A program made the translations under genes and the position numbers. Source: Trichomonas vaginalis G3 (taxonomy: Eukaryota > Parabasalia > Trichomonadida > Trichomonadidae). From it: a stretch of 64,000 nucleotides of DNA. Shown here piece by piece: positions 31,466 through 43,287 of this stretch; positions within the stretch are counted from its first letter, which is position 1, and every line of letters begins with the position of its first letter. The stretch is from contig NC_067203.1 of the NCBI RefSeq assembly GCF_026262505.1, positions 11,036,001 through 11,100,000 of the forward strand, given 5' to 3'. The notes below the pieces were generated by a model. The model worked only from the letters and a program-made list of their open reading frames with translations, ran no database searches and had not been told where the DNA came from.

Positions 31466-32341
31466 TGTGAATTCGGAGGACTCTTCTTGGATAGAGTTTT
31501 GTATTTCCTCCTCCTCTTCTTCTTCCTCCATTGCTTCTGGGAAGAAGCCTTCTTCTGGGTCGAAAACATTATATAATGTGTAATTGAATGACACATTATA
31601 TCTTTCTTTGAGTTCGCTCCTGACAAAGAACTTAGTTCCAGGAATACAGAAGACTTCTGTGCGTTGGAAAAGCTGATGTCCTGGAACGAATTTGGCAATT
31701 AGAGACTTCTTTTTTCCGAATTGTTCAGGAGTTTCCATGACGACAGTAACAACATCTCCATCTGCGAGGTCTTGTTGTTGTTCGGAAAGGTAAAGAGCAA
31801 TGATATGAATGGTTGCTGCGTTGAATTCGAGAAAGTCGAATTCAAATTGTGTTGTCGTATAACATTCAAACCATTTTGTACAGTTGTCTCCGAACTCGTC
31901 AACGTATTCATCTTCGTCATATCCGTAACTAAAGACTTGGAATTCAGCAATTCTCTTGTCGAATGACCGTTGCATGTAACGAGGAAGATTTTGACGAACT
32001 TGGTATAAAGTTCTCAACATTATAAGCTTAGTAAATGTTGGAAAATACTGAACTAAGACATCGCTAAGCTCAATTGGATTTGGAATTGTCTTAGTAAGTT
32101 CAATTGAACTAGTAATTGCTTTGTTCAGAACTTCACAGAACTGAGTATTGTATGTAGCGTCTGGTTGTGTGTTTTCTTCGGCTTCTTTGAGATATTTAGA
32201 GCAAATTTGTTGAAGAATTTCTCTTAATTCGTTGTTAGATTTTTTGGTGGTTATTCTAACCGCTGTGCCGGTTCTTGGAGGTTGTGGGGCTTTGGCTTTG
32301 GTTAGCGGTTGAGAATTGTGGTTAACAGCGTTGGCTTCCAT
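31454..32341 (-). CDS. Maverick leftmost gene, unknown
   Basis: 295 residues, looks whole. The N-terminus is basic and Pro-rich (KAKAPQPPRTGTAVRITTKK), the middle is helical, and the C-terminus has a run of Glu (MEEEEEEEEIQNS). No domain recognised. Its last four codons lie in the terminal repeat. A host-type initiator TCATTTTTT precedes the ATG by 11 bases. It is divergent from the large gene on its right. Confidence 0.65.
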   Translation of the reverse strand: MEANAVNHNSQPLTKAKAPQPPRTGTAVRITTKKSNNELREILQQICSKYLKEAEENTQPDATYNTQFCEVLNKAITSSIELTKTIPNPIELSDVLVQYFPTFTKLIMLRTLYQVRQNLPRYMQRSFDKRIAEFQVFSYGYDEDEYVDEFGDNCTKWFECYTTTQFEFDFLEFNAATIHIIALYLSEQQQDLADGDVVTVVMETPEQFGKKKSLIAKFVPGHQLFQRTEVFCIPGTKFFVRSELKERYNVSFNYTLYNVFDPEEGFFPEAMEEEEEEEEIQNSIQEESSEFTPED

Positions 32342-32346
32342 TAGCC

Positions 32347-32355
32347 AAAAAATGA
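32347..32355 (-). promoter_or_regulatory. Host-type initiator of the leftmost Maverick gene
   Basis: Minus strand TCATTTTTT, start A at 32353, 11 bases before the ATG. The same form as in the host malic enzyme gene. Confidence 0.55.
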
Positions 32356-32803
32356 ACTGACCAGAAGTTTGTGGAAAATGAATATTGAATAAAAACGGTT
32401 TTTACCAACGGAGACCCCCTCTATTTTTTTATTTTATTTAATAGTTACCGTTGGCAAACCGTTCCATCTCAAATATTGAATGAACTATAAACGTTTTTTG
32501 TTTTCTATATATACTTTTTTGTCCAACGGTAAAACTTTTTACACAACGGTTTTTGAGAGTCGTCGCTGTTGACTTTTTTGTAGAGCACTCAAAATAGTAT
32601 AACTTTGTCCGGACAAGTAAGGGTCTATCGTCGCTACAGGAAAAGTTACAGGCGTTCCAAGGAAGTATACTTTGAGAAGCCTTTTCTCCTTATAGAATGA
32701 GATAGGACGGTTATTTTACAAAAATGACAACACTTTGACCGAGTAGTTTTTTGTGCTGAACAAAAAGTATCATATAAACATCTGTCAAAAACCGTTTTTT
32801 ACT
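32356..32803. promoter_or_regulatory. Divergent intergenic region of the Maverick
   Basis: About 450 bases between two divergent genes, with repeated ACCGTT/AACGGT motifs (near 32,390, 32,450, 32,490, 32,525, 32,545) in both orientations. It should contain promoters for both sides; the motif role is a guess. Confidence 0.4.
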
Positions 32804-32809
32804 TCACTT
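32804..32809 (+). promoter_or_regulatory. Host-type initiator of the large Maverick gene
   Basis: TCACTT with start A at 32806, 7 bases before the ATG at 32813. Confidence 0.5.
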
Positions 32810-32812
32810 AAA

Positions 32813-35800
32813 ATGCCACGTAAGCTACGTAAGAATATACGTAAGAGGAAGGGAGCATTGAAACATCCAATAGTAAAACTGACACCACAACAACAGTTGC
32901 AACAACAAATGATGAATGACCCCACTATGTTGCAACAAATGTCAAGCAACCCTATGCTTTTAAACCGAGTTATTGGTGCACAGAGTGGAGGTTTAAGAGC
33001 GGCACTTTTAGCGAAAATGGCAGGCTATGGTGGAGCTGCAGACGGAACAGCTTATAACCCTCAAAGTCAAATGAATTTGAGTTCACTCAAAAATCAAATA
33101 ACAGATGTCAAAAAGTCAAACATAGACATACAGAAACAAATAAGTGAAAACGAAAAGAAACTAGAATATGACAGACACACAAAGAAACTAAATGAGTTAA
33201 ACGTAGAGAAAAAGAAGAAAGAAGAACAACTGAAAGAACTAAGTACAGAGGAATATGCGAAAAAAGTGTCAGAAAAAGCAGCAGAAGTAGCAAAAATGGA
33301 ACAAGATGTTATAAATTTGAAAAACCATACTACTCAATATAAAGTACTGAAAGATGAAGAAATAAAACAAAAAGCCCTGAAGACATATATGGATAGCGAT
33401 GAGTATAAAAAAGAAGTTGAAGCAAATGTAAAGGCAGAAAAACTTTTACAGTTGCAAAACCAAACCATACAGTATGAAAACTTAGCACAAGAAAGTAAAA
33501 ATAACGACGCAGCCATGCAAAAGGCAATGAAAAGCGCAGAATATATAAAAGCTAATAATGACTGGTTAGATGCCCAAGCCAACGCTAAAGCAGCCCAACT
33601 TATAGGGTCAATAAGGACAAAAATACAAGCGGATGAAGACAGTTCAAATGAAGCTTTAATGAATGCTGACTTTAAGAACGCCTTCGAAGCTCTTCATAGT
33701 AAGGTGAAACTAGTGAACGACTTCTCATCTGGAAAGAAACTGAAGTCTGAAGGTTTCGACAAAGAGTTAAGAGAAGTAGCACAAAATATGACGAAAATAA
33801 CAGATGCAGCAACGAGACAGGCAGTTCAAAGTGCCTATGACGCCGTTAGAGCAACTGTTGTGGAAAGTCAAGAAAAAGAGTTACAACAGACCAAAACAGA
33901 CCTAGTAAATGCTTTCTTAAAAACGAAAAGTCAGGTAGGACATTATGCTGCAGATGGAACATATGTGCCAGCTGGTGGAACTTATATACTAGCTAGTGGA
34001 ACTTATATACCACCAAACCCTCCAAGAGAAGCACCTGCACCAGGACTACCTAAAACATTTACATCGTCACATGGACACAGACACAGGCATGCACCAAAAC
34101 CAACACAACAACCAACACAACAACCAACAGTTCAAAACACTGCACCACAACCAACAGTTCAAAACACTGCACCACAACCAACAGTTCAAAACACTGCACC
34201 ACAACCAACAGTTCAAAACACTGCACAGCAACAACCACAAACAGAGCAAGGACATAAAAGAAGTAGAGAACAAGGAAACCAAGAATTCTTAAAAATGCTT
34301 AAGGAAAATTATGGTTACCCAGATACTCTTGACTTTAGTGACAGATATAAAGAAGCTATTAGAAAGTTCAAGGAAGGAAATACTGACCCGAACCTATTTA
34401 GCTTTATGGCTCAGCACCAAATGGGATATAATTTCAAACCTGGAAAATACAAGCTCGCTAAGGGATATGATTTAATAGCATATCATCCAAATGACATGGA
34501 TGAATTTACTCCGAGATATTTGGTGTCAGAGATAAATGATAATTCAACTATCTTCATGAAACGCGTAAAAAATAGAGACGGAACGAAAGAAGAAAGGGTT
34601 ATGAATGCGGATGGCTTAAATAGGGAACTTGTTAAAAACGGTCTCGGAATATATGAAATGCCAGCAGATGAGGTACAAGAAACTCCACAGGAAGAAGTTC
34701 AGATACAACCAGACATGGAAGAAATAGTTCAGCAACAACAGCTAGAAGAGCCTGAAGGAAACGAACAAGTCCCTCCTTTGGAAACTAACTTCACAGAACT
34801 AGATGAAGATTTGGAACAGCCGAAAAATCTTGACCCTCAACAAGAGTATGCGGAGAATATGGAATCTTTCCAAGAGTCTAAGAAAAATTCAGCTGACATA
34901 GTAGAAGAATATCGAAAAATGTTCGCCGACATACAAAAGACTCCAACATCAGATGAAAATATTCAGCATAGAATGGAAGAACTGAAAGAAAGTGTACGCA
35001 AATACAACAATCCTTTTTACTTACGACCATATAACGTTCAATCTTTGGCTGAACTCGGTGAAAATAAAAGGTTAAATTTCACCAAAACATATAGAAATGA
35101 AACATTGTTTAAAGTTCATTCAGAACCTAACCAATATGGAAACAAACCTACTTTTGTTTCTGCAGACTATGGAACTACAATGAGATGGGGTCATAAAGCT
35201 AATCCGGATAGGTGGTTCATAAACTTACAACCACAATTCCAAGAAGTTGTAGACGCAATGGAAGTGAATGGTGAACCAGATATAGCTGGTATTTTCAGCG
35301 CGGCTTTAATGCCATTGAAAGATATGAAACATGCAGATATTTTGGACCAGTATGAAATGAACATGGCTGATGGAAATATAACACCTGACGTTCTAGAACA
35401 TTTATCTCAAAGAACTACACAGAACCATAAAGATGGTATATTTGGTGAAGAGTTTAGAAAGAAAGTTAGGGAGAGAGAAGGAAGAGAACCTATTGTACAT
35501 GACCTTGCAAACGAAAGTTTACAAAATGTCATAAAAACTTACTTTGCAGACAATGAACCGAGAAGGGATGAATATTTAAGAAAACTCAAATGGACAGTAC
35601 CAAATGAAATGTTAGTATTGAAAAACATGTTCCTTGACAAAATAAAACCAACTACAGAAATAAATGACGCAAGACTGAAACATTGGGTAAAAGCTTTCCC
35701 ATTCACAAAAGATATTGTTGGTAACATGGAAAGAAAACCAGAATGGCTACAAAACATATATTTGGAAACGAGCTTATTCCATATGGACAAGCTCTGTTTG

Positions 35801-36163
35801 AAGAGCTTGAACCGGAAACTCAGGAAAGAGTCATGCAAACAATACGCGAAGACTCAAATACAAACTATGACAAAATCTTTCTAGGATATAGGTTACCTGA
35901 GATGGGCGACCAGAGCCCAAAGGCAAAAAGGACATGGGAAATTTACAACATACTAGGTGAACATGAGGCAAAGATGCAACAACTTGAAGCAGAGGGCAAG
36001 TTACCAAAAGCGACACCAAAGAAGAAGAGTAGAACAAAGTGAAAGTAGTGAAGAAGTAACTTCATCTAGTGAAAGTAGTGGCAATGAAGGAAAAGGAAGA
36101 GTTAAAAACTCAGTCAGGAAGAAAGTAAAGCTTGGTCCGAGTGGGTTCTATTATGATATATAA
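32813..36163 (+). pseudogene. Maverick large Gln-rich coiled-coil protein, broken
   Basis: Begins MPRKLRKNIRKRKGALKHP, a very basic N-terminus, then Gln-rich and coiled-coil segments (33,080-33,900), a tandem nine-residue repeat PTVQNTAPQ (four copies, near 34,125-34,240), and a long C-terminal region without a domain I know. Length and position suggest a structural or DNA-binding virion-type protein; this is inference. Broken. Confidence 0.6.
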
Positions 36164-36196
36164 ATCCAACTATTCTATATTTTTACCCATATGAAA

Positions 36197-37797
36197 TGTA
36201 CGCCGCTCAGAATATAACGCCAACAGTTTTGGATGCCATGAACGGAAATGTTTCCGAATGGTATAACGAATGCGACAATGCCATTAGAAGGTCAGAAATA
36301 GTTCCTGGAACTTACGAATATACAACTGCTGTTTCTTATGGAACGTAGGTGAGTTTGGAGAAGGTTCTTCAACAACAGTAGATATTGCTTGCGACAGGTT
36401 TCATATTATTTCTATTGACAACTCATTCTTATACGTGGAACAAGACATTGAAATAAAACCTTCTGCCAAGTTGTCTGACAAGAAAGGTTGCAATGGAATT
36501 TTCTATGTCGGATACCAATATGCTCCAGAAGTTTTCATGGGATATAAGATATATTCTAACTCTGACTTAGTTCAAACAGTAACATGGGCAAACTATGAAT
36601 GGTTCGCTTTAAGAAACTCAGTACAACCACAAGCTAGAGAACAAACAGACCAGTATGCAAATATTGAAAAAATAAGAAGACTTGACCCTAACGTTCCAGG
36701 AGTTTATGTTAACCTTTCTGGTTCAGATGGAAATGCTGCCACTAAAGTAAAACTGAAACTTAGAGTTCCTTTGTCATCTTTCCTCATTTCAGGTTTTTAA
36801 GATACTTGCCAAACTGGGCAGGAAAAATTTCTATCGAACTTACTCCAAGCAAAATAACTTAGTCATTGCACAACACAAGACCATTCACTATTACAGACGT
36901 AAAGGGAATAAATAAAACATCATTCGCCGAATTTTGCAAAGGCAAGGTTGACTTAGACTTTGGTTTCTCAAACCTCAACACTGAAGTAAACTATATTAAT
37001 GCTGCTGGAGATGCTTGGGACCCAGTTAAGTTCACATGCGAAAAATTTGAATGCAAGAGAATAGAAAGCAGACTTGCAGTCTATATGTTGGACCCAGATA
37101 TTTCAAATGCTTTAGCTGCCAAATATATTGCAGTTCCACTTATGTTCCTATACACCAAATATCTGTCAAAGACTTTGCAGGTGAAGTTGGAAACCAAAGT
37201 GCTGACCCAGGTGCAAGAACAGATATTGCTTTAACAACTGCAATGAAACATGCAGATACTATGTTTGTACTGTTCAGACGAACTATAAATGACTATTCTT
37301 GTTTCTACAACCCTGGTATTAAATATCATATAAACATAGATGGCAAATATTATCCAAGAGAAGAATATTCTACAGTTGAGGATATGAGGTCATACAACTT
37401 GACATTAGATGCTATGAACTTTAACAACAACTTCACAACAACCATTAACCCTGAAATGCAAAGTTCTATTATGCCATATGTGAAAGTATGGACTCATACA
37501 GGAGGTCAAAAAACTCAATATACAAAGGAGACCGTTCAAACTTTTGGCTTGGCATTCCATTTGCTGACTCAGAAGACTTTATGGGTGGTATTTCAACACT
37601 GTTGGTACTGTACAAATACAATATACTGGTGACAGAGACGGTCCAGATGAATTGAGAGCAAAGAAGTTTACAAAACCAATAGCACTTTTCACGGAAGATG
37701 CTCTTTTGAAGATTCGTTCGATGAAACCTGCTGGGGCTCCTCAGATTGGCATAACGACAGCTTCCATCGAGCAGATTTTGGCAGCAGGTCAGTAAGT
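36197..37797 (+). pseudogene. Maverick major capsid protein (double jelly-roll), broken
   Basis: Recognisable stretches include EWYNECDNAIRRSE near the start, the strand-rich LSGSDGNAATKVKLKLRVPL, GIKYHINIDGKYYPREEYST and MPYVKVWTHTGG. The order and style fit trichomonad Maverick capsid proteins of the double-jelly-roll class. The final residues TASIEQILAAGQ end the gene. Broken, several interruptions. Confidence 0.6.
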
Positions 37798-38123
37798 TGT
37801 TCTTGAACTGACTTCTCTCGTCAAATATTGACAGTACGCCAGTTTTACATAATATTGTAAGATAAACTTACCTTTAGAAATATCTGTAAGTTTTGTTGTT
37901 ATATTTTGTCAACGTCAAGAACTTTCACCATTTCAGTTATACCAACTTTCTTTGCTTTATGAAAATATTTAGGTTCAGCAAAGACTGCTATTCTATAACA
38001 TTTACCATTGTTTGTATAAAGAACTATTCTGTCAATGTATTTGTATTGTTTGTGTGTGTAAACTTTGTTCTGCTTCAATTCGAAGAGATACTCGAATACG
38101 TCCATCTTTTTATTCTAAGTAAA

Positions 38124-38702
38124 ATGTCATTTCCGAAAAATAGAAGCGTGAGTGTTTCAAAAGGTTTAATGGCGGTGGCAGATGTGAAGTTAAATTCACC
38201 AACTCAAACAAACAGTCAAAGTGTTGTTGTCAATGTCAAAGACAGAGATGTTGAAGTGGGGAAACCATACGAAGACGAAGATGGTATAACAATTGTTCCT
38301 GTAAAAGAACCAACATATCCTGAAGTTAGCAGAGACTTAAGTTCTGTTGCAGATATTCGAAATGACTACCAACAACTGAAAGACAAACTTCAAACTCAGG
38401 AGAAGATTTGTCAAGCTTTAAGTATAATGTTAAACTTGGTCGAACACAACCCTGTAAAAGTGAACTCATATGTCATTGCACCTCATGAAGTTTTGAAAGA
38501 ACTATTGAAACTTTTGACAGAGGCAGACGATATAAACATCAAAGAAATAGAACCCGACATTAGTTGCTGTGGTGTTTCATATAATGTCATTGACAAGATA
38601 TACGTTATGAAAGGAGGTGAAACGTTGAACTTAAAGTATAGTTTCCCAGACGTCATAAAAATATTTGACGACCACAACATTTCATTAAAATTTATTTGCT
38701 AA
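38124..38702 (+). CDS. Maverick protein, unknown, whole
   Basis: 192 residues from ATG 38124 (MSFPKNRSVSVSKGLMAVAD). N-terminal half is hydrophilic and probably disordered; the middle holds a coiled-coil-like stretch (NDYQQLKDKLQTQEKICQ); the C-terminus is globular. No recognised domain. It follows the capsid gene, so a minor virion component is possible. Confidence 0.6.
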   Translation: MSFPKNRSVSVSKGLMAVADVKLNSPTQTNSQSVVVNVKDRDVEVGKPYEDEDGITIVPVKEPTYPEVSRDLSSVADIRNDYQQLKDKLQTQEKICQALSIMLNLVEHNPVKVNSYVIAPHEVLKELLKLLTEADDINIKEIEPDISCCGVSYNVIDKIYVMKGGETLNLKYSFPDVIKIFDDHNISLKFIC

Positions 38703-38726
38703 GTAAAAAGTCAAAACTTCTTGAAA

Positions 38727-38935
38727 GATGTTTGAAGAAAATAATATAGACTTTATTTCATGTAAAGGACTTTACACACTTTTGAACGATATGAAAGACC
38801 CTGTTTGTTTGTTCGTGTAGACAAAGGAAAGTTCTATGTCTTTACAAAATATTTGAACTTCTTAGACAGAGAACTTCAAGAAACGCCATGTGAAAGTTTA
38901 GATGAAGTTCTTCTCCACTTTCAGAAAAACTTTTA
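38727..38935 (+). pseudogene. Maverick small protein, broken
   Basis: Short frame beginning MFEENNIDFISCKGLYTLLN, near the end of the structural block. Unknown; broken. Confidence 0.4.
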
Positions 38936-38945
38936 AATAATATAA

Positions 38946-39742
38946 ATGGCAGAAGACATAATGTTTATACTATTACGACTAAAAACCCTGAGTCATATAA
39001 TTCTATAACAACAAACTTACAAAGTCCTCAAGGACGGTATTGTAAACTAACTTTAAACACAATGACGACTAAAGCCTGTTTTGCTCTTTTGACACCAGAA
39101 GACTTCATTGTTGTGAATGGTAAAAAATACTCCTTTGAAGATACTTACTCAGATATACCACCAACGGGTTTTGTTGACTTATTTAATACTTTAAGTACGG
39201 GTGTAACATGTGCTGCAACTAGAGCAGGTTTCATTATGTTTGGATGTCCGACTGAGTTTACTATAAAACAATATGAGCTATAATACAAACTTATTTTGGT
39301 TTTTACTACCAACAGTTTCCTATAACAGGAAAAGGTGTCATACAAGGAATGTCTGTTCCATTGACTTTAAGTACACCAATCTTATATATTGTTTTCAAAC
39401 TTAGGTTCAAAGTGTTATTCGAATGTCGACAGAAACTATTATGACCAAAAGATACTTATGCGTATAAACAATACTTTCTCTGCTGGTTTGCCTATTGTTC
39501 ATTCGAATGCAGAATTTTCAACCTTAGTGAACTCAAACACTTTGGCAAGTATAACGTTGACATTAGTTGACGCAAACTTTTGTCCTGTAAAACTTTTATG
39601 TCCTATGTATTTGTCAATGACGGCAGAAAATTTCGAATTGGAAGATGCAACTGGTGAAAGTATTGTATTACAAGAACAACTTCAACAACAAATAGCTCAA
39701 GAACAACAAATGCAACAAATGGAACAACAAAGTCAAGAATAA
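38946..39742 (+). pseudogene. Maverick probable minor capsid-type protein, broken
   Basis: Contains strand-rich stretches (ACFALLTPEDFIVVNG, STLVNSNTLASITLTLVDAN) and ends in a Gln-rich tail (QQQIAQEQQMQQMEQQ). The beta-rich nature and place after the capsid gene make a penton-like protein plausible; not established. Broken. Confidence 0.4.
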
Positions 39743-39769
39743 AAAAAATATTTTTTTATTTTTATAAAA

Positions 39770-41000
39770 ATGTACAGAATAGATGTTTCAGATTTTTATG
39801 ACTTCCAAGCATTCAGAAATATGTGTCCATTTAGAGACTATAACAAAGCAGTCGAGAATTTGAAACGTTTAGTCATTTATGTTGACTCTGCCCCAGAATG
39901 TTATGTTATGAAAGAATGGGATGTAGTCTTTAACAAACCTAAAGCGACAATAGTTTCAGAACAAGAATGTAGACAGAAACTTAAGAAAATAAAAGTCGTA
40001 CAAGTTGCATGAAGATGTTAGATGCTTGGGATATCTTATTGTCAAAGTTAGAAGATTTTTCAGTTCGAGGTAAAAGTCTATACACCTTCTCCAAACTTCT
40101 ATTCTATCTTCACTGGATATAAATACGAACAAGTAGAATGGAAAGAAAATATTATAGAAGCTTGGTTAGACCATGTCAAAGAAATTATATGCAATGGAAA
40201 CGAAAGAGTCATGAGTATATCTTATGTTGGTTTGCAAACATCTTACAACATCCAAGTGCTAAAAATGAAACTGCTCTCATTATAATTGGAAAACAAGGAA
40301 CTGGTAAGAACACATTCTTTACAGATATTTTGTGCAAACTGTTAGAGGGCTATTCGAACCCGAATATGACAAACTTAGAAAACATCTGCGGTAAATTTAA
40401 CTCCTCAATAGAGAATATGAAACTTATAGTTTGCAATGAACTTCAAAGTATAGATACAACAAAAGTTTTGAACTCAGATGCTTTGAAGAGTCTTATAACA
40501 GACAAAGTTGGAGTTGTTGAAAGAAAATATAAAGACCAAAGAGTTTGTGAAAATGTTGCAAACTTCATTATGGTTTCAAACAATGCTGTTCCGATGAAGT
40601 TAGAAAGTTCTGACAGAAGATATGTAGTTGTCAGAACGTCAGATTCTCATATGCAAGATACAGAATATTTTGACGACTTAGCAGAAACTTTGACATCTGA
40701 CTTTTACAACCACTTGTTCTCATATTTCATGACATTAGATATTCTAAGTTCAATCCAAGACAAATTCCACATACCGAAGAGAGACAAACATTGTTAGAAG
40801 CAAACAAGAGTGTATATGAACTGTTCATAGATGAAACTGACTTTGAGTGTTTAGATGAAAAGTCTTTATATGATGAATATAAACAATATTGTCAAGAATA
40901 TGGTTATATGGCAGCTTCTAAACGAACATTCTTGGCAAATGTCAAAAGTCTTTTAGATGTTCAGAATGGTGTATATACAAAGAAAAATTTTTATGAGTAA
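39770..41000 (+). pseudogene. Maverick SF3 helicase (D5-like), broken
   Basis: Walker A reads GKQGTGKNTF. The stretch SNNAVPMKLESSDRRY is the motif C region typical of superfamily 3 helicases, and a C-terminal winged-helix-like part (DEYKQYCQEYGY) follows. SF3 helicases unwind DNA at viral origins. Their presence together with a protein-primed polymerase is uncommon among classical Polintons. Upstream AT-rich TTTATTTTTATAAAA precedes the ATG at 39770. Broken. Confidence 0.7.
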
Positions 41001-41036
41001 ATTTAAAAAAAAATTTTTTTTATCCGATAGAAAAGA

Positions 41037-41454
41037 TGACAAAATTCATCTCAGTAAACAAGTACATGTCAGGACTTAAAGAAGAACTAGACCCATTCAC
41101 ATATTTGATGTTTACTTCTACCATTTTGAAAAGTCTTCATTCAGCAAAGTTTGGAACATCGAACCAGTTAAGTTTGCTATTGTGACTAAAAATGGTGCGA
41201 AATTTGAAGACTTAGACATAGAAGGTTTGTTAACAGTCAAAGAAAGTTTTGACAGAAGGTTCTCAAACCTTAAAGAAGGCAAAGCATACAAACTTGTTAT
41301 ACCTTATGAACCAAAGAAAGCAGACGACTATGAATATTATGAGTCTAAGATAGTTGAAGTTCAAGGTAAATTGGGTAAAAAGATTTTAGAGTCTAAGCCA
41401 GTGTTTGCTCCTAAAGAGGAAGAGAACATTGACATTGACCCAGAAATGTTCTAA
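41037..41454 (+). pseudogene. Maverick unknown protein, broken
   Basis: Starts MTKFISVNKYMSGLKEELDP and ends in an acidic tail (EENIDIDPEMF). Contains KLVIPYEPKKADDYEYYESK. Could be a single-stranded-DNA-binding-like or accessory replication protein by position, but nothing shows it. Broken. Confidence 0.4.
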
Positions 41455-41461
41455 AAAAAAA

Positions 41462-41918
41462 ATTTATTTTACATGTCAAATTCTTTTTCTCTGGAACTGG
41501 TTCAGGTTCTTTCTTCTCTTCTACTTTCTTTCTTTCTTTTCTCTCTTCTTCTTTTCTGGTGGAGTTATGTCAAATTTCTCAGAACCATATTTATGTAAAA
41601 GTTCTTTGTCCTTTAATAGCTCTTCTATTCTGTTTTCTATTTCATCTTCAAGAACGGCGCATGTGTGTCTTCTTTGCATTCTAAGAACTTTTGTTGGACT
41701 TCATCTTTCCAAGAGGCGTCATCTCTGTCAACAAGTCTGTCATTGACAAATTTTAAGACTGCTCTTTGTAATGTTTTATGGTTCTTGTCATATTCCCAGA
41801 AACAGAACTTTAGAACAAATTCACCTTTCTTGTTTACACTATGTAAGATTTTATGGTCGACAGATGTTTTGCTGTCGAAAAGTTTGTCTCGAATATAGAT
41901 AGCGAAATCGCTAGACAT
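41462..41918 (-). pseudogene. Maverick unknown small protein, broken
   Basis: Starts MSSDFAIYIRDKLFDSKTSV at ATG 41918. The C-terminus is Lys/Glu-rich. Divergent from the packaging ATPase, with only about 38 bases between their ATGs. Broken. Confidence 0.4.
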
Positions 41919-41956
41919 TTTCTAAAAGATAAAAATTTTAATTTTTCTAAAAATAT

Positions 41957-42827
41957 GTTAGAAAAAAGTTTGCTGACATTGACAAAAAAATTTGAGAATG
42001 TTTTAAACAAGAACAAGAGGAAGTTAGAAAATGCTCAGATAAAGCCTATACATGAAAAGTTCTTATTTGCTCAGAATGGTATAACAGGTCTAATTGCCCA
42101 CCTGGGTCGGGTAAGACTTTCACTTATCTTAAAATGGCTGCACAACAACAAGAACTAGATGAGAAGAACCCATTCTATGAGTTAGTTGTCATTGTAGTAC
42201 TTCTGGTCAATTTGACCAAACCGTCAATTCGTTCAAAGATATTATAAAGAAGTCTAAGTTAGTATGTATAAAAGATACTGAGTTGTTAGATTGGATAAAG
42301 AAGTACCAAAGAAGAGTTTTGAAGTATAATGCTATAAATGAGTATATAAATTCTAAGTTAAAGACCCAAATGAGGAAATGCAGAGAATATTAGAGAAGAA
42401 ACACTTCAGAAACAAACAGAAAGAGATAGAATTACATTTCGAAAAATTGCAATGCTTTACGATTGGAAGACATACCCTCATAGATGTCTTCTTATCTTAG
42501 ATGATTTCGCCTCTCATCCTTTGTTAAAGAATAGAGAACAAGATATGTGTCGAATTCTTAAGAAGCTCAGACACTTTAACATCTCATTCGTAATATGTGT
42601 ACAGACAGCAAAGAGTTTAAGTAAGGATGTTAAAAGAATACTTACTGACATTATACTTTTCCCGGATTGTCCGAAGACGATTCATGGAACTTATGAAAGA
42701 GTCCATGGCAGGTAAGTTTGACAGACATGAACTATGGGAGAAGTACAAAGTCATACAAGACCCTCATACTTCTTTCAGAATTCATATCTACGCAAACAAA
42801 GTTCAAATTGTAAAAAGTCAAGCTTGA
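41957..42827 (+). pseudogene. Maverick packaging ATPase (FtsK/HerA, A32-like), broken
   Basis: A P-loop region is recognisable near 42,090-42,130. A Walker B reading LLILDDFAS is followed by an arginine-rich motor segment with FVICVQTAKSLSKDVKR, as in genome-packaging ATPases of Polintons, virophages and poxvirus A32. It would pump DNA into the capsid. Broken. Confidence 0.7.
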
Positions 42828-42829
42828 AA

Positions 42830-43287
42830 ATCTAAGTGTTTAGTCTTAGTAAGTCTGTTGTGGCTGGGGCTGTCGGTTCTTCTGGCTTTGGAATGGACTC
42901 GGTTGGTGGTAAGTCGACATTCGTTTGTGTCCTGTCGGAAGGAAAAATTTTTCCTGTCGGAAGGAAAATTTTTTCCTGAAGTTCGACCAAAAAGTTCTCA
43001 ATTTTCGAAAATTTGAATGGTTTACGGACGAACAACAGAAAAAATTTGCCTGTCGGAAGGAAATTTTTTTTCCAATTGTCGGGAAATTTTTCCTGTCGGG
43101 ATGGAAGGACTCGGAATGTCGGATGGAAGGACTCGGAATGTCGGATGGAAGGACTCGGAATGTCGGATGGAAGGACTCGGAATGTCGGATGGAAGGACTC
43201 GGAATGCCAGAAGGATTTGACAAGCCAATTTACCATCTAGAGCTACCTGAGCCATCTGAAGTCAAGCTTGAAAAATAAATGGTTCAT
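42830..43287. repeat. Maverick 22-bp minisatellite and GTCGGAAGG repeats
   Basis: From 43094 to about 43206 run five near-identical 22-bp units (GTCGGATGGAAGGACTCGGAAT in two pieces of the array). Before it, CTGTCGGAAGGAAA recurs at about 42,929, 42,955, 43,050 and 43,092. Open frames through it on both strands merely translate the repeats. The array sits between two convergent gene blocks. Confidence 0.8.

Noticed and set aside
33108-34282. Minus-strand Leu/Phe/Cys-rich frames in the Maverick's large gene
   Set aside because: Mirror of Gln/Lys-rich coding sequence.
42832-43278. Open frames on both strands through the 22-bp repeat array
   Set aside because: Pure translation of a tandem repeat; 22 bp is not a multiple of three, so no stable protein repeat results.
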